Assembly (NCBI RefSeq): GCF_000192795.1
Contig: NW_007360636.1
Span: 1 to 64,000 of the forward strand
Length of the DNA: 64,000 nt
Direction of reading: 5' to 3'
DNA from: Vavraia culicis subsp. floridensis
Lineage: Eukaryota > Microsporidia > Pleistophoridae
Positions 59,840 to 64,000 of the stretch are shown here, one piece after another. Each line of letters begins with the position of its first letter. The first letter of the stretch is position 1. Both the position numbers and the translations under genes were made by a program. The notes beneath the pieces are model-generated. The model was not told the DNA's origin and searched no databases. It was given only the letters and a program-made list of their open reading frames with translations.

Positions 59840-61677
59840 ATGTTCAGCAACAACGAAGAGCACAAGAACAGCAAAGAAAAGAACAACGAATGCATAAAAA
59901 GAATAAAAGAGGAGAATGGTGTGCATAATCAGGGAATATGCGAGGATGGCGCACTTAGAGATGATATTCTGATGAGTCGCGGACAGGCACGATACGGTGT
60001 TGGCAGCGCACCCGGTGTACGGATAGATGGTGTTGTGATGGGCAGTGAATGGGCCGGTGTGCTAAGGACTGACAGCATGTCAGGCGTGAATGAGTACATG
60101 GGGGATGATTACGCTGCCAAGAATCAGAACATTCAGTGCAACGGGTACGGTGCCATCCAAGACTTGAGAAATGCATCTACAGCATCAAATACACCGATCC
60201 AGTCACACGAGCACTTCAATATTCCACAACAGCAAATACTTTCCATGCATCCCGTTACTTCACACTCCTCATCTTCTGTGAACACGAACTGGTCAAACTT
60301 TTCAATTTACAAGCACATGACAGGCATACCTGATAGTGTGCAGAATAACAGTTTAGGATCTTTGAATGATATTTTTAGGAGAAGTGAGGGTAACACGTTC
60401 TTGGATATTAACGGAGAAGAGAGTAATGAGAAGGATAGGATTGATGAGAAGGATAGGATTGATGAGAAGAATAGGATTGATGAGAAGGATAGGATTGATG
60501 AGAAGAATAGGATTGATGAGAAGGATAGGATTGATGAGAAGAATAGGATTGATGAGAAGAATAGGNNNNNNNNNNNNNNNNNNNNNNNNNNNNNNNNNNN
60601 NNNNNNNNNNNNNNNNNNNNNNNNNNNNNNNNNNNNNNNNNNNNNNNNNNNNNNNNNNNNNNNNNNNNNNNNNNNNNNNNNNNNNNNNNNNNNNNNNNNN
60701 NNNNNNNNNNNNNNNNNNNNNNNNNNNNNNNNNNNNNNNNNNNNNNNNNNNNNNNNNNNNNNNNNNNNNNNNNNNNNNNNNNNNNNNNNNNNNNNNNNNN
60801 NNNNNNNNNNNNNNNNNNNNNNNNNNNNNNNNNNNNNNNNNNNNNNNNNNNNNNNNNNNNNNNNNNNNNNNNNNNNNNNNNNNNNNNNNNNNNNGAGGGG
60901 TATAGGAGTGGTAAGGATGGTGAAAACGAACAAAAATACGTGCAAAGTAACAACACAAATGAAAAAAAAAGTGCATTTGCTAATGCACCACGGCAAGTAA
61001 AAAAAGATGATACGACAAAGAAGAGGAAAGATGTGCAGAGAGTGGACGATATAGAATATGAAGAGAAATGCTTAGTAGAAAGTGGTGATATAAAGCGTAT
61101 CAAAAAGAATGATGAAGAACAGCATGATGGTATGCACAAGCAAGGTGTAAATGAAAAGAGAAAAGATGAGCAAAAAGTAAATGAACAAGAAAAGAGTGAA
61201 ATACTGCATGAACAGGACAAGTCAGCATTGCTCAGTGCCCTCGTGTTGAACGTAATAAACCAAAAAATAACAAAACACAGAGCAAGAGAAGTGCTTGAAA
61301 TGAACAATCTAACAGTAAAGGAGTACAACAGTACAATAAAAGGATTGCTACATGCAAAGATACACTGCCAGAACAGAATGAACAATTTATTTACCGGTCA
61401 GTCCTTACGTACGGAAGAGCTGTTGGACAACACGTTCCTCAAGGAGGTGCTTGACAGTAAAACTGATACGTACAGTGTTACGGACAAGGAGTGCTATATT
61501 AGTACATTTTACCAGACAAGGAAGATCCTTGGCAAGAAGGAATTGCTCAGCGTATTTGCAGAGAAGTGCAACGACGAAAGAATATCGTACGATGCAAAGG
61601 ATGTACATGTGTTGGAAAGGGCCCTGCATTTTCACTTGAGACGTGTTATGGAGAGTATGAACGATACGAAAGAGTGA
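59840..61677 (+). CDS. repeat-rich orphan protein interrupted by an assembly gap
   Basis: A single gene is inferred across the N run at 60566-60894. The N-terminal part (from ATG 59840) is polar and ends in at least seven copies of a hexapeptide EKDRID or EKNRID. The part after the gap is open from 60895 to the stop at 61677. It begins with Lys/Glu/Asp-rich sequence and then has a likely folded helical domain (SALLSALVLNVINQKITKHR to the end, about 150 residues). Frames differ across the gap, so its stated length is not exact. There is no signal peptide or membrane span. AAATTT-like and GGGG signals precede the ATG. Possibly nuclear; no family is recognised. Confidence 0.6.
60428..60565 (+). 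repeat. 18-bp coding repeat running into the gap
   Basis: GAGAAGGATAGGATTGAT units with a G/A switch (EKDRID or EKNRID), at least 7.6 copies before the N run. Confidence 0.95.
60566..60894. other. assembly gap (N run)
   Basis: 329 N bases starting inside the 18-bp repeat. The assembler likely failed on the array. Confidence 0.99.
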
Positions 61678-62138
61678 GGAGATAAAATGGGTAGAATTAG
61701 CGTTTAGTATTACCAATTATGGTAATACTTACTAACATTCACCGAGAATTTACCAACTAACGTTAATTAATATATTTTTCGCTTCAGCACCACGTATTTG
61801 TACAGGTGTATATGTGAAATGAAAAATATAGCGGTACATAATGAATGGTAATATGATAATTTGTGTTACAGGCATAAATTGAATGGCACAATTCAAGCAG
61901 TGTTCTTTTTACATTGCATTCTACTCTACCACCACTTATTATTTCTTATCAGTTCGTTGTACAATACGGTTAATACCATGGTGCGTGCTACGGTCCAATA
62001 AAAGGATTTAATTACGATTTATAGTTCAAATTCATTGTTGAAGCATTACATCGCAGTAGCCTTCCATTCCGATTCCTGATATGCACTGTTCCACCATCTC
62101 AATCAAATACTGCACTCCCACTAAATGTTCTAAAATCA
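61678..62138. other. convergent intergenic region, nothing seen
   Basis: AT-rich spacer with no gene or repeat recognised. Confidence 0.5.
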
Positions 62139-64000
62139 CTACTCCCTCCTCTTGAGATACATCCAATGATCCATCTTACGTATCTCATTCACCCTCCTGA
62201 TCAAATCATTGCACACTTTCCTGCTGATCGTGCCATCGTTTCTGTACTCCTTGTGGTTGATGATGAAGTACCTGAAATAATCTGCTACGGACACGAGCGA
62301 ATTATCCGCTTTCATCTTAATGAACGTAAGCATTGCTTTGTACGAGGGGTACTCCTCGATAAGCAGATCGATGATACCCCTGTACGTTGCCGTTCCGTTA
62401 AATATGTCATTTAGGGTGCCTTCTTGCATGACTGCATCACTGTCATCATAAATATTGGTGCGATAGAAGAACGTTGTGTTATCCTTTGGTATTCTGAGCG
62501 AGTAATTTTCGAATATTTTGATAAAATCGTTGAACGATACGGCATGCGTGTGCGAGAGCGTGTCTGACGCATATTTGAACAGATGTTCCATGTGCTCGTA
62601 CTGCTCGTCCTTGTAATCATCGGCGGTGTGCGTAAATAAATTCGCTCTCCTGAAGTTTTCATTCACACGGCTCATCGGCACATAAAAATTCACACGCTTC
62701 TTCAGGATGTACTGCACAAGCAGCATTACAAAGCCTACGATTGCGCTGTTCTCAAATACGCTGGGCTGTATTTCCATCGTGCGCAGTTCTACGCGCCACC
62801 CATCGTCCAGCGGTATTTTGAAGCGCACGCTCCGCCAATTGCTGCTCTGTATGTTCTCAAAGTCATCAAACTCACCGCCCTCCTTCTGCTCGTACGCAAG
62901 CATAGGATCGCGTATGAACAACGATGCGATGTGCGTGCTCAGCTGCTCCTCCACTCCGCAGTCTCTGAGCATTTTTAGGGATTGTTCGTGCAACGGCACG
63001 AATAAATCGCAATATTTACGGCCGCTCTCTGCGAGAAACAGGTCAACTGCTGAGAACCTGCTCTTGGGGATCAGCGGAACATTCCTTGATTTCCCAAGCG
63101 TGAAGAACCCGTCCTCGTTATTACCATTATTCGTATTTTCGTTGCCACTACACTCATCTCTCCTACTTTCCTTTCCGTTCAACACACCTACCTTTCTATT
63201 AAACCCGTTGTTTACAAAAACCTCGCATTTACCGCATTTACACAGCCCAGATACGTGCACCTCACTTCCCCTCTCCTCGTCCGTTCTACAATCCACGCTG
63301 TACGTAATCATGTCCCATCGTGTATCCGTATTGAGCAGCTTACCACATGCAAAAGGAGTAGCACGTGTAAGTCTCAGCAGTAAAGGACTTAATATCGCCA
63401 GCTGGTCGTGTATAAAACGGGCATCGTCCATACTGCCCGGCTGTACCGTTATTTGCAGACAGCAACAGCCCATGCCTTGTCCCATTGAGTCTATGAGGAT
63501 GGTATCGGTATGCCGTTCATTTTCTGTACCACTCTTACTCGTAGCATTCCCTTCGTCTCCGTTCATACCTTCATTTAACAGCATTCCGTTCATGTGCCGT
63601 CTCCGCTCCTCGGTGTGTATGCTTATCTCCTCTTTGTCAATGCACGTGTCGCTCATAACAGCGCAATACCCCTCAACCTTCTTTCCTCTACGCTTCGCAA
63701 TGTTCGACATAAACGAAAGGAATCGGGGATGGTTGTTGACCGCATTATCGGGAAAACTAAGCGAGTAGGTGTCATCATACGTAAGTACCTTGGAGCGTAC
63801 ACTAAAATCGTAGTTTTTCAGCTTCTTTGAGAAGAATGAATGACCTACACCGATCAACGGGTACGTGGTCATAAGCACGGGTATACCGCACGGTATGAAT
63901 TTCTTTAGGGTGTTCTCCACCAGGTTAATGCGCTGCTTCATGTCTGAGTGGAACAGTTTTGGTTCGGTGATCGGGCAGATAGGAATCGTTTCAACCATGT
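62139..64000 (-). CDS. GSH1: glutamate-cysteine ligase catalytic subunit (partial, 5' end beyond window)
   Basis: About 620 residues of the C-terminal part. The enzyme joins glutamate and cysteine with ATP, the first and limiting step of glutathione synthesis, in the cytosol. Eukaryotic GCL markers: LSFPDNAVNNHPRF, GQGMGCCCLQITVQPGS, RWDMITYSVDCRTDEERG, LFIRDPMLAYEQ, FENIQSSNWRSVRFK, GWRVELRTMEIQPSVFENSA and the C-terminal MADYFRYFI-like end. The first ATG seen, at 63998, aligns to the middle of the N-terminal domain, so roughly 85-100 residues lie beyond base 64000. An Asn/Glu-rich insert (NENTNNGNNED) interrupts the centre. The regulatory subunit is not in this window. Confidence 0.9.
   Translation of the reverse strand, partial: MVETIPICPITEPKLFHSDMKQRINLVENTLKKFIPCGIPVLMTTYPLIGVGHSFFSKKLKNYDFSVRSKVLTYDDTYSLSFPDNAVNNHPRFLSFMSNIAKRRGKKVEGYCAVMSDTCIDKEEISIHTEERRRHMNGMLLNEGMNGDEGNATSKSGTENERHTDTILIDSMGQGMGCCCLQITVQPGSMDDARFIHDQLAILSPLLLRLTRATPFACGKLLNTDTRWDMITYSVDCRTDEERGSEVHVSGLCKCGKCEVFVNNGFNRKVGVLNGKESRRDECSGNENTNNGNNEDGFFTLGKSRNVPLIPKSRFSAVDLFLAESGRKYCDLFVPLHEQSLKMLRDCGVEEQLSTHIASLFIRDPMLAYEQKEGGEFDDFENIQSSNWRSVRFKIPLDDGWRVELRTMEIQPSVFENSAIVGFVMLLVQYILKKRVNFYVPMSRVNENFRRANLFTHTADDYKDEQYEHMEHLFKYASDTLSHTHAVSFNDFIKIFENYSLRIPKDNTTFFYRTNIYDDSDAVMQEGTLNDIFNGTATYRGIIDLLIEEYPSYKAMLTFIKMKADNSLVSVADYFRYFIINHKEYRNDGTISRKVCNDLIRRVNEIRKMDHWMYLKRRE

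Noticed and set aside
62707..63768. 353-codon plus-strand frame
   Set aside because: Antisense shadow of glutamate-cysteine ligase.
1..64000. tRNA or 5S rRNA genes
   Set aside because: I searched both strands by eye for TTCGA/TTCAA T-arm contexts; none had matching stems. A covariance scan was not possible.

Overview
This window looks like a scaffold piece from a microsporidian nuclear genome. The evidence is compact, apparently intron-free genes for divergent, shortened eukaryotic proteins (SKP1, UTP6, Nsp1/Nup62, PP2A-type phosphatase, Hsp110, a Sec20-like SNARE, a Mad1 reduced to its C-terminal head, LRO1/PDAT acyltransferase, eukaryotic queuine tRNA-ribosyltransferase and eukaryotic glutamate-cysteine ligase). 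Many core genes also carry a C-rich motif directly before the start codon, a known microsporidian trait. About half of the sequence is coding, roughly 30 genes in 64 kb, so this is not one of the ultra-compact species. The genus cannot be fixed from sequence alone. No rRNA, tRNA, CRISPR or recognisable transposase was seen. Two runs of N (43013-43191 and 60566-60894) each interrupt a repeat-rich gene.

Layout. 1-12 kb: a possible gene end at the left edge, SKP1-like (-), a large OB-fold protein (+), UTP6-like (-), a large orphan (+) and a small secreted protein (+). 12-23 kb: PDAT acyltransferase (-), a PQ-loop membrane protein of the SLC66A2/ANY1 type (+), a Reb1/TTF1-like Myb protein (-) and nucleoporin Nsp1 (+). 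23-30 kb: a 22-bp minisatellite, a secreted Cys/Pro-rich protein, a one-TM protein, a glycine-rich secreted protein and a PP2A-family phosphatase. 30-37 kb: repeat-bearing noncoding DNA, two small secreted or anchored proteins and Hsp110. 37.7-49.1 kb: seven secreted or membrane-anchored orphans, all on the minus strand, with a Sec20-like SNARE among them. 50-64 kb: a small Arg-rich RNA-binding-like protein, Mad1, a long amphipathic-helix protein, TGT, a secreted helical protein, a repeat-rich orphan and the C-terminal part of glutamate-cysteine ligase.

The main system-level observation is that the genes appear to split into two promoter classes. Housekeeping genes have CCC or CCCCTC within about 0-12 bases of the ATG. 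Most predicted secreted or membrane-anchored orphans lack it and have a TATA-like box about 18-38 bases before the ATG. In both cases mRNAs would be nearly leaderless. I used the C-rich motif to choose start codons, for example in SKP1, the OB-fold gene, the Sec20-like gene and TGT. The secreted, TATA-class genes are plausibly a co-regulated spore-wall, polar-tube or host-interface set; that last step is inference.

The second theme is repeat-driven change. Coding repeats have 6, 26 or 27 residue periods, noncoding minisatellites have 19 and 22 bp periods, there are several recent two-copy tandem duplications of 44-85 bp, and there is one long fold-back hairpin.
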